A DNA stretch of 64,000 nt from Lactococcus garvieae subsp. garvieae (lineage in GTDB: Bacteria > Bacillota > Bacilli > Lactobacillales > Streptococcaceae): contig NZ_CP118950.1 of the NCBI RefSeq assembly GCF_029024465.1, positions 1,302,001 through 1,366,000 on the forward strand. Reading direction: 5' to 3'. A program made the translations under genes and the position numbers. The notes beneath the pieces are model-generated. The model was not told the origin of the DNA. It was given only the letters and a program-made list of their open reading frames with translations, and did not search any database. This document shows, piece by piece, positions 1-7,564 of the stretch. The number at the start of each line of letters is the position of its first letter. Position 1 is the first letter of the stretch.

Positions 1-24
1 ATGAGTTTTACCAAAAAATTTGCT

Positions 25-30
25 ATAATG
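25..30 (+). promoter_or_regulatory. Extended -10 promoter element of the first oxidoreductase gene
   Basis: TATAAT is preceded by TTGC, which resembles an extended -10. It lies about 35 bases before the start codon. The matching -35 would fall at the very edge of the window and is not consensus. Confidence 0.5.
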
Positions 31-66
31 GTTTTAATAAATTTTTGATAAGAAAAGGGGTGTATG

Positions 67-1059
67 ATGCTTAAACTTGGAATTATCGGTACTGGGTGGA
101 TTAGTGGATCTTTTGTCGAAGCTGCCCATCTCACAAAAAAATATAGCCTTGAGGCTGTTTACTCGCGTAATCTTGAGAGCGCAGTATCTTTCACAGAAGA
201 CTTTGACGACATCGAACTTTACGATAATTTAGATGATTTTTTCAAGCATGATTTGGATATCATCTATATTGCAAGCCCAAACGCTATTCATTTTGAACAA
301 GCGAAGGCTGCTATTTTAGCAGGGAACAATATCATCGTCGAAAAGCCAGCATTTTCAAATCCACAAGAATTAGCTGAAATTATCAAGTTAGCAGATGAAA
401 ATGATGTTCTCTTTTTCGAGGCTGCCCGAAACATCCATGAGCAAGCTTTTGAAACCATCAATTTATTCTTAGCAGATAAAAAAGTTGTTGGAGCTGATTT
501 TACCTATTCAAAATACTCTTCAAAAATGCCTGCGCTATTGGCTGGAAAACTTCCCAATAAATTCAACAGTAAATTTTCTGGTGGCCTGCTCGCAGATTTA
601 GGTGTTTATCTCCTCTATGCAGCTGTTTATTGGTTTGATAAGCCACAATCTGCTTGCTACGATGCTGTCCTTCTGCCAAGTGGTGTGGACATTTCTGGTA
701 TTGGAAGCTTGGATTATGGTGATTTCAAAGTTGCAGTCAAATGTGCTGGGAACCTCACAAGCTATCTTTCAAGTGAAATTTACACAGATCAAGGTACCTT
801 GATTTTAGATGGTGTCAATGCTATAACCTCTGCAAAATTTATTCGTTTTGATGGAAGCAAAGAAGTTATCAAGGTTACGCCACCAAAACATTCACTCTTT
901 GATGAAGCCCTTCACTTTGCTGAAATCATTGAAACTATTTCCACTCCTGCTGCACGCTCACTCTACAAGGACTTGCATCAGTTGGCACAAGATGTTTCCG
1001 AAACAAGTTATATGATGCGCCAAAGTGCGGGAATTGTTTTTGAAGCAGATAACAAATAA
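67..1059 (+). CDS. Gfo/Idh/MocA-family NAD(P)-dependent oxidoreductase
   Basis: This 330-residue cytosolic protein opens with a Rossmann nucleotide-binding motif, GIIGTGWIS, at residues 5-13. It has the family's conserved EKP motif near residues 92-94. Length and layout fit the Gfo/Idh/MocA family, which oxidises or reduces sugars, polyols or related ring compounds. The substrate cannot be told from sequence. Two ATG codons are adjacent. I chose the second because the GGGG Shine-Dalgarno ends six bases before it. The gene stands alone on the plus strand and is followed by tRNA-Arg. Confidence 0.85.
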   Translation: MLKLGIIGTGWISGSFVEAAHLTKKYSLEAVYSRNLESAVSFTEDFDDIELYDNLDDFFKHDLDIIYIASPNAIHFEQAKAAILAGNNIIVEKPAFSNPQELAEIIKLADENDVLFFEAARNIHEQAFETINLFLADKKVVGADFTYSKYSSKMPALLAGKLPNKFNSKFSGGLLADLGVYLLYAAVYWFDKPQSACYDAVLLPSGVDISGIGSLDYGDFKVAVKCAGNLTSYLSSEIYTDQGTLILDGVNAITSAKFIRFDGSKEVIKVTPPKHSLFDEALHFAEIIETISTPAARSLYKDLHQLAQDVSETSYMMRQSAGIVFEADNK

Positions 1060-1092
1060 GACTTAATCACTGACTCCTTATTGGAGTCTTCT

Positions 1093-1165
1093 GATCCCTT
1101 AGTTAAATTGGATATAACCCGGACCTCCTAAGTCTGAATCGCCAGTTCGAACCTGGCAGGGATCA
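1093..1165 (+). tRNA. tRNA-Arg (anticodon CCT)
   Basis: A full cloverleaf can be drawn. The acceptor stem is GATCCCT/AGGGATC, the D arm GTTA/TAAC, the anticodon stem CGGAC/GTCTG with loop CTCCTAA, and the T arm GCCAG/CTGGC around TTCGAAC. The anticodon CCT reads AGG codons. The discriminator base is A and CCA is not encoded. It lies downstream of the oxidoreductase gene and ahead of a terminator, so it may be co-transcribed with that gene. Confidence 0.93.
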
Positions 1166-1167
1166 TC

Positions 1168-1197
1168 AAAAAAAGCTTCCTTAAGGAAGCTTTTTCT
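1168..1197 (+). terminator. Intrinsic terminator after tRNA-Arg
   Basis: An 8-bp stem AAGCTTCC/GGAAGCTT with loop TTAA is followed by a T run. It ends the oxidoreductase/tRNA-Arg transcript. Confidence 0.85.
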
Positions 1198-1233
1198 TTA
1201 TTCTTATTCAACTAAGGCACAAAACCTATAAAA

Positions 1234-1320
1234 GGAGAATATGGGATTCGAACCCATGCGCGGTTTTACCCACCTATACACTTTCCAAGCGTACCTCTTC
1301 AGCCTCTTGAGTAATTCTCC
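1234..1320 (-). tRNA. tRNA-Ser (anticodon GGA)
   Basis: Read on the minus strand, the acceptor stem is GGAGAAT/ATTCTCC. The D stem is CTC/GAG, and the anticodon stem TACGC/GTGTA has loop TTGGAAA (anticodon GGA). The variable arm is long, as in class II serine tRNAs, and the T arm is ATGGG/CCCAT. CCA is not encoded. The base after the acceptor stem is T rather than the G usual for tRNA-Ser; see findings. Confidence 0.9.
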
Positions 1321-1348
1321 AAATGTTCATTATCAATTTTCAAAATAT

Positions 1349-1379
1349 ATTATACCATATCCTCTACTATAAATGCCAA
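1349..1379 (-). promoter_or_regulatory. Likely promoter of tRNA-Ser
   Basis: On the minus strand, TATAAT (1349-1354) lies about 28 bases upstream of the tRNA. TTGGCA (1374-1379) is 19 bases further upstream, slightly wider than ideal. Confidence 0.5.
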
Positions 1380-1400
1380 TTTATGTGTAGGTGTTCTAAC

Positions 1401-1434
1401 AAAAATAAAAAAAATCTTCCACATGACGTGGAAG
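1401..1434 (-). terminator. Terminator of the oleate hydratase gene
   Basis: Stem CTTCCAC/GTGGAAG is followed on the minus strand by a long T-rich tract. It lies between the oleate hydratase gene and tRNA-Ser and separates their transcripts. Confidence 0.8.
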
Positions 1435-1545
1435 AGTAGGAGTTTTATGAAAAAATTTTATTGGAATAAATGTATTATACTGTTAGATCCTTAAAAGGAG
1501 CTCAAGTCAAAATAAACTGAAACCAAAACTCACTTTTTACTTTTT

Positions 1546-3309
1546 TTAAAGTAACCCTGCATCTTTAAGTATGTCTTCAAGATAGGTACCTTTTATCTTC
1601 TTCAAGCCAAACTTCAAAGATTCTTTTTTCAAAAGAGGCAAATCCATTTCCATCAATTTCTTTTTGTCTGAAAGATAATAAACCGAGCGAGCCAGTGTAC
1701 GCAAGTCATAAGCTGAAGCAAAGACTTCAGGCACACCACGCTCCACATTTAGAAATTGATAAACAGCTTCCATCGCGGTACGTACTGAGTACTCAGTTGT
1801 GAATACTGTATCTCTCTCTGTTTCAGCAAAATTACCAATAAAGGCAAGGTTCACTGAATTTTCAGGAAGGACTTGAGGACGATCCCCTGGCTCACGTAAC
1901 ATAAAGTAAGAGGTGATAAATGGCATGTAGACCGGAATTGTATTGGTATTTTCTTTAACAAATTCCTCTATTTCTGATTCTGGCATACCCAGATGATAAA
2001 GAAGCTCTTGCGTTATTTCCTCCCCTGTACATTTCTCAATTGGTTTTTTAATGTAGTTCCCTGGTGTATTAGACAAGAGGCCATACACCCATGTTACAGT
2101 TTCACCTTCTTTTTGTTCCTTAAAGTGGGGTTGACGATGCGTAGTGAAACTCATCAGCCAGTTTGAATCCTTAATAGTGATAATTCCACCTGTCACAACT
2201 TTACCTGAACGTAATTCACGATGCGTTAATTTTTCAAAATAAGGTTGAATTTTGAGGTTCTTCCAAGTGACCGTCGCCGATACAAACCAACTTTCATCAG
2301 GCAAGTTGTCATAGAAGACTTCTGGCTTCCCAAATTCTGGAGACTGTGCAGCAAGATTTTTCCAAAGTTTCCAAGAGCCACCTAAATCTTTTGTAATTGG
2401 CGCTGCTTCTGTTGGACTTCCTTGTGTTGAACTTTCCGTAATTGAACCATTTGTAACAAAAACAAGGTCATCTTCCGTCAAGTCTTGGACTTTTCCATCT
2501 GCAAATATAATCTTTTTGGCAACTTTTTTGTTGTTCGAAAAATCTACTTCAATATTTTCAACTTGTGCTTCATATTGGAAGATTACGCCTTGGTCTTTCA
2601 AAAAGGCAAGCAAGGGTTTTACTAAAGATTCGTATTGGTTATATTTTGTAAATTTTAGTGCTGTGAAGTCTGGTAACCCTTTGATGTGATGAATAAATCG
2701 CATAATGTAGCGACGCATTTCAATCGCGGAGTGCCATTTTTCAAAAGCAAACATTGAGCACCAGTAAAGCCAAAAGTTTGATTCAAAGAATTCTTCGCTG
2801 AAGACATCTTCAATTTTTTTACCGACCAAACTTTCTTCTTGTGCCATGAAAAGCTTCACAATTTCATCTTGGGCTTGTCGACTTAGGGTAAACTGCCCAT
2901 CATCCGCCACACGTTCTCCACGATTCGCAATAATCCGACAATTAGAAGAGTTAGGGTCATCCTTATCTAAATAGTAAAATTCATCTAAAACTGAAGCATT
3001 TTCTACTTCCAGACTTGGAATAGAATGAAAAAGATCCCAAAGACACTCAAAATGGTTTTCCATTTCACGTCCCCCACGAATCACAAAACCATCATGTGGA
3101 ATAAAAGAACCATCTAAAGAGCCACCTGAAAGAGAAAGTTCTTCTAAAATATGAATACGATTCCCTGGGACTTGGCCGTCTCTGATTAAAAAGACAGCCG
3201 CAGCCAGTCCTGCTAGACCTGCACCGACAATATAGGCAGTCTTCTTGTCAGCCTCTTGTGGTTTTCTTGGTCGAACAAAAGCTTCATAATTTCCGTTTGT
3301 ATAACGCAT
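1546..3309 (-). CDS. ohyA: Oleate hydratase (FAD-dependent fatty acid hydratase)
   Basis: The 587-residue protein belongs to the 'myosin-cross-reactive antigen' family. Characterised members hydrate the cis double bond of oleic or linoleic acid to hydroxy fatty acids, using FAD in a non-redox role. The FAD-binding motif GAGLAGLAAAVFL lies at about residues 29-41. The segment RGGREM at 78-83 places a Glu at position 82, matching the catalytic acid known in this family. Length is typical. A TTG six bases upstream is in frame, but AGGG sits seven bases before the ATG, so I start at the ATG. Upstream is a peptide operon; downstream is a terminator. A role in detoxifying unsaturated fatty acids is inferred from the family. 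Confidence 0.93.
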   Translation of the reverse strand: MRYTNGNYEAFVRPRKPQEADKKTAYIVGAGLAGLAAAVFLIRDGQVPGNRIHILEELSLSGGSLDGSFIPHDGFVIRGGREMENHFECLWDLFHSIPSLEVENASVLDEFYYLDKDDPNSSNCRIIANRGERVADDGQFTLSRQAQDEIVKLFMAQEESLVGKKIEDVFSEEFFESNFWLYWCSMFAFEKWHSAIEMRRYIMRFIHHIKGLPDFTALKFTKYNQYESLVKPLLAFLKDQGVIFQYEAQVENIEVDFSNNKKVAKKIIFADGKVQDLTEDDLVFVTNGSITESSTQGSPTEAAPITKDLGGSWKLWKNLAAQSPEFGKPEVFYDNLPDESWFVSATVTWKNLKIQPYFEKLTHRELRSGKVVTGGIITIKDSNWLMSFTTHRQPHFKEQKEGETVTWVYGLLSNTPGNYIKKPIEKCTGEEITQELLYHLGMPESEIEEFVKENTNTIPVYMPFITSYFMLREPGDRPQVLPENSVNLAFIGNFAETERDTVFTTEYSVRTAMEAVYQFLNVERGVPEVFASAYDLRTLARSVYYLSDKKKLMEMDLPLLKKESLKFGLKKIKGTYLEDILKDAGLL

Positions 3310-3414
3310 ATTCAATCCCTCTTTTCTAATTGTTCTTATAATTTGATTATATTCTTAAAAGAGAGCGATTTCAAATTTCTTCTGGCTCTTTTGGACAAGT
3401 CTATATTTTTTGAA

Positions 3415-3446
3415 TAAAAAAGAAGCTCAACCAAAAACCAGCTTCT
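3415..3446 (-). terminator. Terminator of the small peptide operon
   Basis: Stem AGAAGCT/AGCTTCT is followed on the minus strand by a T run. It lies just after the 80-residue membrane protein gene. Confidence 0.75.
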
Positions 3447-3482
3447 TTTCTGGATATCTCTTCCTTCAATTTGCCTTGTGTA

Positions 3483-3725
3483 TTACCCTTTTCCTAAAAT
3501 CTTTTCTTTATCTTCTTCTTGTTTTTTTGTACGGTATTGTGCTCTGAGTTTTTCTTGCTTCTGGCCATGATATATTCCTAGTACATATATGGGAATGCCT
3601 ATAACAAAGAGAAAAACTATCTCAAATAATGGTATGGACTTCCTAAAGAGGAGTATTATTAAGATACTGACTGCAAAGGCAAAAACGTAGTAGAGTTGGT
3701 CTTTATTTTTTCTCAAGTATTTCAT
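3483..3725 (-). CDS. Small two-helix membrane protein, possible immunity partner
   Basis: I do not recognise this 80-residue protein. It has two hydrophobic segments, at about residues 12-26 and 31-52. These are followed by a charged, Lys/Glu/Gln-rich tail at 53-80 that probably faces the cytosol. Its ATG overlaps the TGA of the upstream ORF (ATGA), which indicates translational coupling. A short membrane protein coupled to a secreted peptide is the usual layout of bacteriocin/immunity or peptide/accessory pairs. That reading is inference from context only. Confidence 0.6.
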   Translation of the reverse strand: MKYLRKNKDQLYYVFAFAVSILIILLFRKSIPLFEIVFLFVIGIPIYVLGIYHGQKQEKLRAQYRTKKQEEDKEKILGKG

Positions 3726-3937
3726 GGAATAGATACTGTTCGAGAAAGTGCGACTCGTGGAAGGTAAACCCCAATGCTTATACGACGCACTCTATTTTGT
3801 ACTGCCCATCGGACAGCTCCTACAACGCTGCCCGAAATAATAGCAACAACACCTGCCGTATGTGGGGTAGTTGCAAAAACTTTTAGTGCAAATCCAACTT
3901 GTCCTCCTGCATATAACCCCGCTGCCCAAGCATTCAT
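3722..3937 (-). pseudogene. C-terminal half of a secreted protein, beyond an in-frame stop
   Basis: This 71-codon stretch is in the same frame as the preceding ORF. Only TGA and GCG separate it from that ORF's last sense codon. It is rich in Gly, Ala and Val, has a hydrophobic stretch at about residues 27-45, and then a basic C-terminus. It reads as the natural continuation of the upstream exported protein, so the TGA looks like a nonsense mutation (for example CGA or AGA to TGA). Alternatively, it is made separately: GAGG lies nine bases before its ATG. Its stop overlaps the start of the 80-residue membrane protein. Confidence 0.55.
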
Positions 3938-3940
3938 CGC

Positions 3941-4363
3941 TCATATCCTCGGTCCTAAATTGATATGCAAACCAACAAAGCCACGTAATCGCATCGGGAT
4001 ATCTTGTATTTCCTCTGCATCTTCAATCATCAGCTTCGCATCTTTTTCTGGAATTCCGATGTCTGTTAAGTCCTTGACTGTTGCATTAAATTTAACATTT
4101 CCCTCCTCATCAAGTGAGTAAAAATCTGTAATAGCATCTGCTATCTTTTGATCTTTATCAGACAACTCAAAGTCAGTTTTCCTATTTTCTGTAATCTCAA
4201 GCTGTATGGTATCATTACGAACATCAAACTCTTCTGAAGCTTGTTCTTGCACTACATCCACATTACTCGCTTGAACTACACCAACTGCTGATGGTATAGA
4301 TGCCGATAATAAAGTCAAACCTGAGACACTCAGGATTATAACTTTTTTCAATTTCTTTTCCAT
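3941..4363 (-). pseudogene. N-terminal part of a secreted protein, cut by TGA
   Basis: The 140-codon ORF begins with a classic signal peptide: KKLKK, then a hydrophobic core, ending near VQASN at about residues 30-34. An acidic region at about 35-120 and RGFVGLHINLGPRI follow before the TGA. If the TGA were a sense codon, the protein would run 213 residues into the next ORF. The start is well supported by AGGAAG a few bases upstream. The acidic leader plus hydrophobic C-terminal segment resembles precursors of exported peptides, but I recognise no family. It is the first gene of a three-ORF coupled operon. Confidence 0.55.
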
Positions 4364-4591
4364 AAGATCTTCCTTTTCTTAATCTAATGCTAAAGCACTT
4401 CATCCAGCATATTTTCTTTGCAACTCGCTTTTTAAAGTTTTATTCTCCCTTCATAAAATTGACTTTTATTTGATTAACAAAACCTTAACAAGGTCACCTT
4501 AAGCCAAACTGAATTTTATAGACTATTCCATCAATTTAATAAGCCATTTTTGGCTCACTTTATTTGAATATCAAACCAATAAATTTTAAAA

Positions 4592-4620
4592 CAAAAAAAC
4601 ACCCCAAAGAGATGCTTCTT
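4592..4620 (-). terminator. Terminator of manA
   Basis: On the minus strand GCATCTC pairs with GGGGTGT (including G-U pairs) around a TTT loop, followed by a run of T. Confidence 0.65.
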
Positions 4621-4626
4621 TTATGC

Positions 4627-5583
4627 TTAATGAGCTACTGGATTGCTCGCAATGATTTCCATATTACCAGAAAGTTGCCATTGGTCAATGCCTGTAGGGA
4701 GGATGAAGTGGTCGCCTTTTGATAATGCATATGTTTTATCAGCCACCATAAGTTGTCCTTCACCTTCAAGAATAGACACAAGCATATAGTCTGCTGTAGC
4801 TTCAAAGTCTTGTGTACCATGAATTGACCATTTATACACATCAAAGAACTCTGATTTTACTAAAGTTGTTAAGTCTGCATTTTCTTCTTTAACAACTTGG
4901 ACTTTATTTTCTGGTGTTTGATCTCCCGGAATATGGAGCACATCAATTGATTGTTGTATGTGTAGTTCACGAAGGTTACCTTGGTCATCTTTGCGATCGA
5001 AATCATATACACGGTAAGTTGTGTCGCTTGATTGTTGTGTTTCCAAAATAACAATACCCGCACCAATCGCATGCATTGTTCCTGCAGGTACATGGAAGAA
5101 ATCACCTGCTTTAACTTTAACTTTGCGCAGTAAGTGATCCCAATCTCCAGAATTGATCATTTCTGCGAGTTCTTCACGTGATTTTGCATTATGTCCATAA
5201 ATAATTTCAGAACCTTCTTCTGCTGAAATGATATACCAACATTCTGTTTTACCAAGCTCGCCTTCATGTTTCATGCCGTATTCATCGTTAGGATGAACTT
5301 GCACTGAAAGCCAGTCATTGGCATCCAATATTTTTGTCAAGAGAGGAAAGACTTCTTCTTTCGTGTTGCCGAAAAGCTCACGGTGTTGGTCAAATACCTC
5401 GTCTAATTTTTGTCCAGCAAATTCTCCATTTTTAATTGTTGAGACTCCATGTGGATGAGCTGAAATTGCCCAGTACTCCCCGATTTTATCAGATGGTAAT
5501 TCATAGCCAAAAGATTTAAGATGATCGCCACCCCAGAGTTTTTCTTGCAATACGGAATCTAAAAATAATGGTTCTATTGACAT
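4627..5583 (-). CDS. manA: Mannose-6-phosphate isomerase, class I
   Basis: The 318-residue cytosolic zinc enzyme interconverts mannose 6-phosphate and fructose 6-phosphate. It links mannose uptake to glycolysis and supplies mannose precursors. Candidate zinc ligands are all present: Gln95 and His97 in VQVHPND, Glu114 in GKTECWY, and His171 in PAGTMHAIGAG. The length is typical of the short Gram-positive form. GAGGAG precedes the ATG, and an extended -10 (TGCTATAAT) lies about 50 bases upstream. It is monocistronic, with its own terminator. Confidence 0.95.
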   Translation of the reverse strand: MSIEPLFLDSVLQEKLWGGDHLKSFGYELPSDKIGEYWAISAHPHGVSTIKNGEFAGQKLDEVFDQHRELFGNTKEEVFPLLTKILDANDWLSVQVHPNDEYGMKHEGELGKTECWYIISAEEGSEIIYGHNAKSREELAEMINSGDWDHLLRKVKVKAGDFFHVPAGTMHAIGAGIVILETQQSSDTTYRVYDFDRKDDQGNLRELHIQQSIDVLHIPGDQTPENKVQVVKEENADLTTLVKSEFFDVYKWSIHGTQDFEATADYMLVSILEGEGQLMVADKTYALSKGDHFILPTGIDQWQLSGNMEIIASNPVAH

Positions 5584-5675
5584 TTTTTCTCCTCATTTGT
5601 TTAATAATACTTCGTTCATTATAGCATAAAAGCGGTTTATTTTTCCTATACAAACAATCTTTTTGTATTTTTATA

Positions 5676-5713
5676 AAATAAAAAAGCTTCCTCTAAGGAT
5701 TCGCTCTTTTATC
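5676..5713 (-). terminator. Probable terminator of the 59-codon membrane ORF
   Basis: On the minus strand a hairpin around TCCTTAGAGGA, extended imperfectly by AAGAGCG and AGCTT, is followed by a T run. Confidence 0.45.
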
Positions 5714-5751
5714 GTATATCACTCTTCATTTCAAAAAAACACTTTTTATTG

Positions 5752-5931
5752 TCAGTATTTAAAATTTATGTGAGACAAAACATTCGGTATTTCAGCAACA
5801 AATAATGCAATAATCACAACTAAAATCCCAATCAAGGCAATTTCCCATACCATCAAGGTAACCAAGGGATGTACGCCATCAATATATAATTTATCTGCAA
5901 TTTTGTCCATCCAGTGTTGTTTCATAAACAT
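5752..5931 (-). CDS. Small single-span membrane protein (59 residues)
   Basis: The ORF encodes MFMKQHWMDKIADKL, then a polar turn, then a roughly 20-residue hydrophobic helix rich in Ile/Val/Leu/Ala (about 26-45), and ends IPNVLSHINFKY. The amphipathic start followed by one membrane span is typical of real small membrane proteins. No strong Shine-Dalgarno is visible before either ATG (5931 or 5925). It lies alone in the 410-bp gap between manA and the cation transporter, followed by a hairpin. The family is not recognised. The rest of the gap holds only the manA promoter and this ORF's terminator. Confidence 0.55.
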   Translation of the reverse strand: MFMKQHWMDKIADKLYIDGVHPLVTLMVWEIALIGILVVIIALFVAEIPNVLSHINFKY

Positions 5932-5994
5932 AATATATCAGATAAATTATAAAAATGCAATCGTTAGTCTACAATGTGTCGAGAATTATTCACT

Positions 5995-6930
5995 TTAATG
6001 CTGATAATTGTTATCAAATTCATCGACTTCGATATAAATATAAGACTTTTTGTCCGGCAGTGCTTTTCGAATATCTTTTTCGATTGCATTAATAATTTCA
6101 TAGCTGTGTGCTTCATACTCTGCTGGAATATCAATCTTTGCTGCAATTAGAATTTCAGTTGGTCCAATGTGGATTGTCTTGACATCAATCAACTGCTTAA
6201 CTGTTTCACGAATAAAGCTCTGTGTTATTTTTTCTAAATCTGAAGCAGTAACACTTTCGCCAACGATTAAACTATAGAACTCTCTTACCAAGAAGACAGC
6301 TGCTGCCATAAGCAATACCCCAATCAAGATTCCAGACAGAGCATCATACATGGGGTTTCCTGTAAGGAAAGTGAGAATTGTTCCCCCAAGTGCTAGCATT
6401 AAACCAATAATGGCACAGAAATCCTCCGCAAAGATAACTAAAATCTCACTGTGTCGGCTCTCATGCAAAAATCTAAATAACGGCAGTTTTTCGGTATTAA
6501 GCGCCTTAATTTCTTTAAAAGCAACGCGGAGTGAACTGCCCTCAATAATCATGCCAAAAAGTAAGATAGCAATCAGAATCAAAGGATTATTGACCTCATG
6601 AGCAGGATGAACCAGTTTGTCATAAGCCTCCATTACACCAATAACACCACCGCCAAAGAAGAGAAAAGTCGCGACCAACATGCTAAAAAAGTACTTTGCG
6701 CGCGCTTCTCCAAAAGGATGTGCTTGGCTTTGTGCTCTTTTTGCACGTTTGTCTCCAAAAAGCAGTAAAACTTGATTTCCACAGTCAACTAAACTGTGTA
6801 TACTTTCGTTAAGCATAGCTGCACTACCACTTAAGGCATAGCCTACAAACTTACTTATTGCAACCATTACATTTGCACCAAGAGCCGCAATCACGGAGCC
6901 CATACCGCCAGTATGTTCTTTTTCTGCCAT
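5995..6930 (-). CDS. Cation diffusion facilitator family transporter
   Basis: The 311-residue membrane protein exports divalent metal such as Zn, Co, Fe or Mn by proton antiport, as is known for CDF proteins. Several transmembrane helices are visible. The first metal-site motif is NESIHSLVDCGNQ (His45, Asp49). The segment HPFGEARAKYF follows near 71-81, and a second helix carries EDFCAIIG. A soluble domain occupies the last 80 or so residues. A longer reading from 6996 exists, but GAGGA sits eight bases before the ATG at 6930, so I start there. Metal specificity cannot be assigned. Confidence 0.9.
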   Translation of the reverse strand: MAEKEHTGGMGSVIAALGANVMVAISKFVGYALSGSAAMLNESIHSLVDCGNQVLLLFGDKRAKRAQSQAHPFGEARAKYFFSMLVATFLFFGGGVIGVMEAYDKLVHPAHEVNNPLILIAILLFGMIIEGSSLRVAFKEIKALNTEKLPLFRFLHESRHSEILVIFAEDFCAIIGLMLALGGTILTFLTGNPMYDALSGILIGVLLMAAAVFLVREFYSLIVGESVTASDLEKITQSFIRETVKQLIDVKTIHIGPTEILIAAKIDIPAEYEAHSYEIINAIEKDIRKALPDKKSYIYIEVDEFDNNYQH

Positions 6931-7022
6931 AATATTTTTCCTCATTATACTTTTTATTTTGATTTTAACACAATAACCTGCTTTGCATATATACATGTGA
7001 CTTTTGGTATTTTGCCATGAGT

Positions 7023-7028
7023 ATTATA
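7023..7028 (-). promoter_or_regulatory. -10 element upstream of the CDF transporter
   Basis: TATAAT on the minus strand lies just after the rbfA terminator and about 95 bases before the transporter start. No good -35 is visible. Confidence 0.4.
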
Positions 7029-7059
7029 GCACAGTCCCTGCATTTTTGCAGACTTCTCT

Positions 7060-7092
7060 AAAAAAATAAGCCTCAATAATGAGTGCTTATTT
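7060..7092 (-). terminator. Terminator of rbfA and of the rimP-to-rbfA operon
   Basis: Stem AATAAGC/GCTTATT with T-rich flanks lies immediately after the rbfA stop codon. Confidence 0.75.
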
Positions 7093-7099
7093 TTTTTTA

Positions 7100-7456
7100 T
7101 TAATATTCTGGTTTATCGAAATTACGGAGAAGTTCATCGATTTTTGAACCATATTCAACAGATTCATCTTTGGCAAACTTCAAATCCGGGATACGATACA
7201 TGGTCATACGTTGTGCTAACTCACGTTTAACAAGACCTGTAGCTTTTTCCAGACCCTTTTTAGCTTTTTCATTGTCACTGGCAAGGTTAGACAGCAAGCT
7301 GTAATAAACTGTTGCTTGACTCAAATCACCTGTCACTTGAACATCTGTAATATTCACATCTTGAACGCGGGGATCTCGAATCTTATGACGTAAAATATCA
7401 TTGATTTCACGCTGAATTTCGACAGCCACACGGTCACTACGGAAGGAAGTGCCCAT
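7100..7456 (-). CDS. rbfA: Ribosome-binding factor A
   Basis: The 118-residue RbfA is a KH-fold protein that binds the 30S subunit and assists 16S rRNA 5'-end maturation, especially in the cold. It begins [18 protein letters not shown] and contains the conserved DPRV segment and the VYYSLL strand typical of the family. Frames upstream are open, but GGAG sits seven bases before this ATG. rbfA normally follows infB directly. Here an IS110-family element separates them and joins exactly at the rbfA Shine-Dalgarno, which stays intact. Expression now depends on read-through of 1.7 kb or on outward transcription from the element. Confidence 0.95.
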   Translation of the reverse strand: MGTSFRSDRVAVEIQREINDILRHKIRDPRVQDVNITDVQVTGDLSQATVYYSLLSNLASDNEKAKKGLEKATGLVKRELAQRMTMYRIPDLKFAKDESVEYGSKIDELLRNFDKPEY

Positions 7457-7466
7457 AATCATTCTC

Positions 7467-7468
7467 CT
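7467..7468. other. CT core at the left junction of IS copy 1
   Basis: The bases CT follow ATTCTC, the target side shared with copy 2, and precede the left end of the element. The same dinucleotide recurs at 9212-9213. Deleting 7469-9213 rebuilds a normal spacer. IS110-family recombinases are known to exchange strands at a core dinucleotide. Confidence 0.7.
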
Positions 7469-7529
7469 CGTATAATATATTTTATGGGTATTTTTCACCC
7501 CAATTTTCTAACAATTGTTATCGTTTTAC

Positions 7530-7558
7530 TTGACTATTGTGACGTTTCCCAGAATAAT
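7530..7558 (+). promoter_or_regulatory. Promoter inside the IS left end
   Basis: TTGACT (7530-7535) and AATAAT (7553-7558) are 17 bases apart. A transcript would begin near 7565 and cover the structured left-end region ahead of the recombinase gene. The -10 lies in a 14-base palindrome, AGAATAATTATTCT. Confidence 0.55.
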
Positions 7559-7564
7559 TATTCT

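Noticed and set aside
1447-1494. A 15-codon ORF with a good Shine-Dalgarno (GGAG) after the tRNA-Ser region
   Set aside because: Very short, no promoter seen, and it lies next to the ohyA terminator. Probably chance.
3774-4121. Plus-strand ORF opposite the secreted-peptide genes
   Set aside because: Antisense of a coupled operon with signal peptide and ribosome sites on the other strand.
7508-7520. TAACAATTGTTA palindrome in the IS left end as an AdcR/ZitR zinc box for adcA
   Set aside because: The zinc box has two bases between AAC and GTT; here there are four. It is also part of both IS copies, so it is not specific to adcA.
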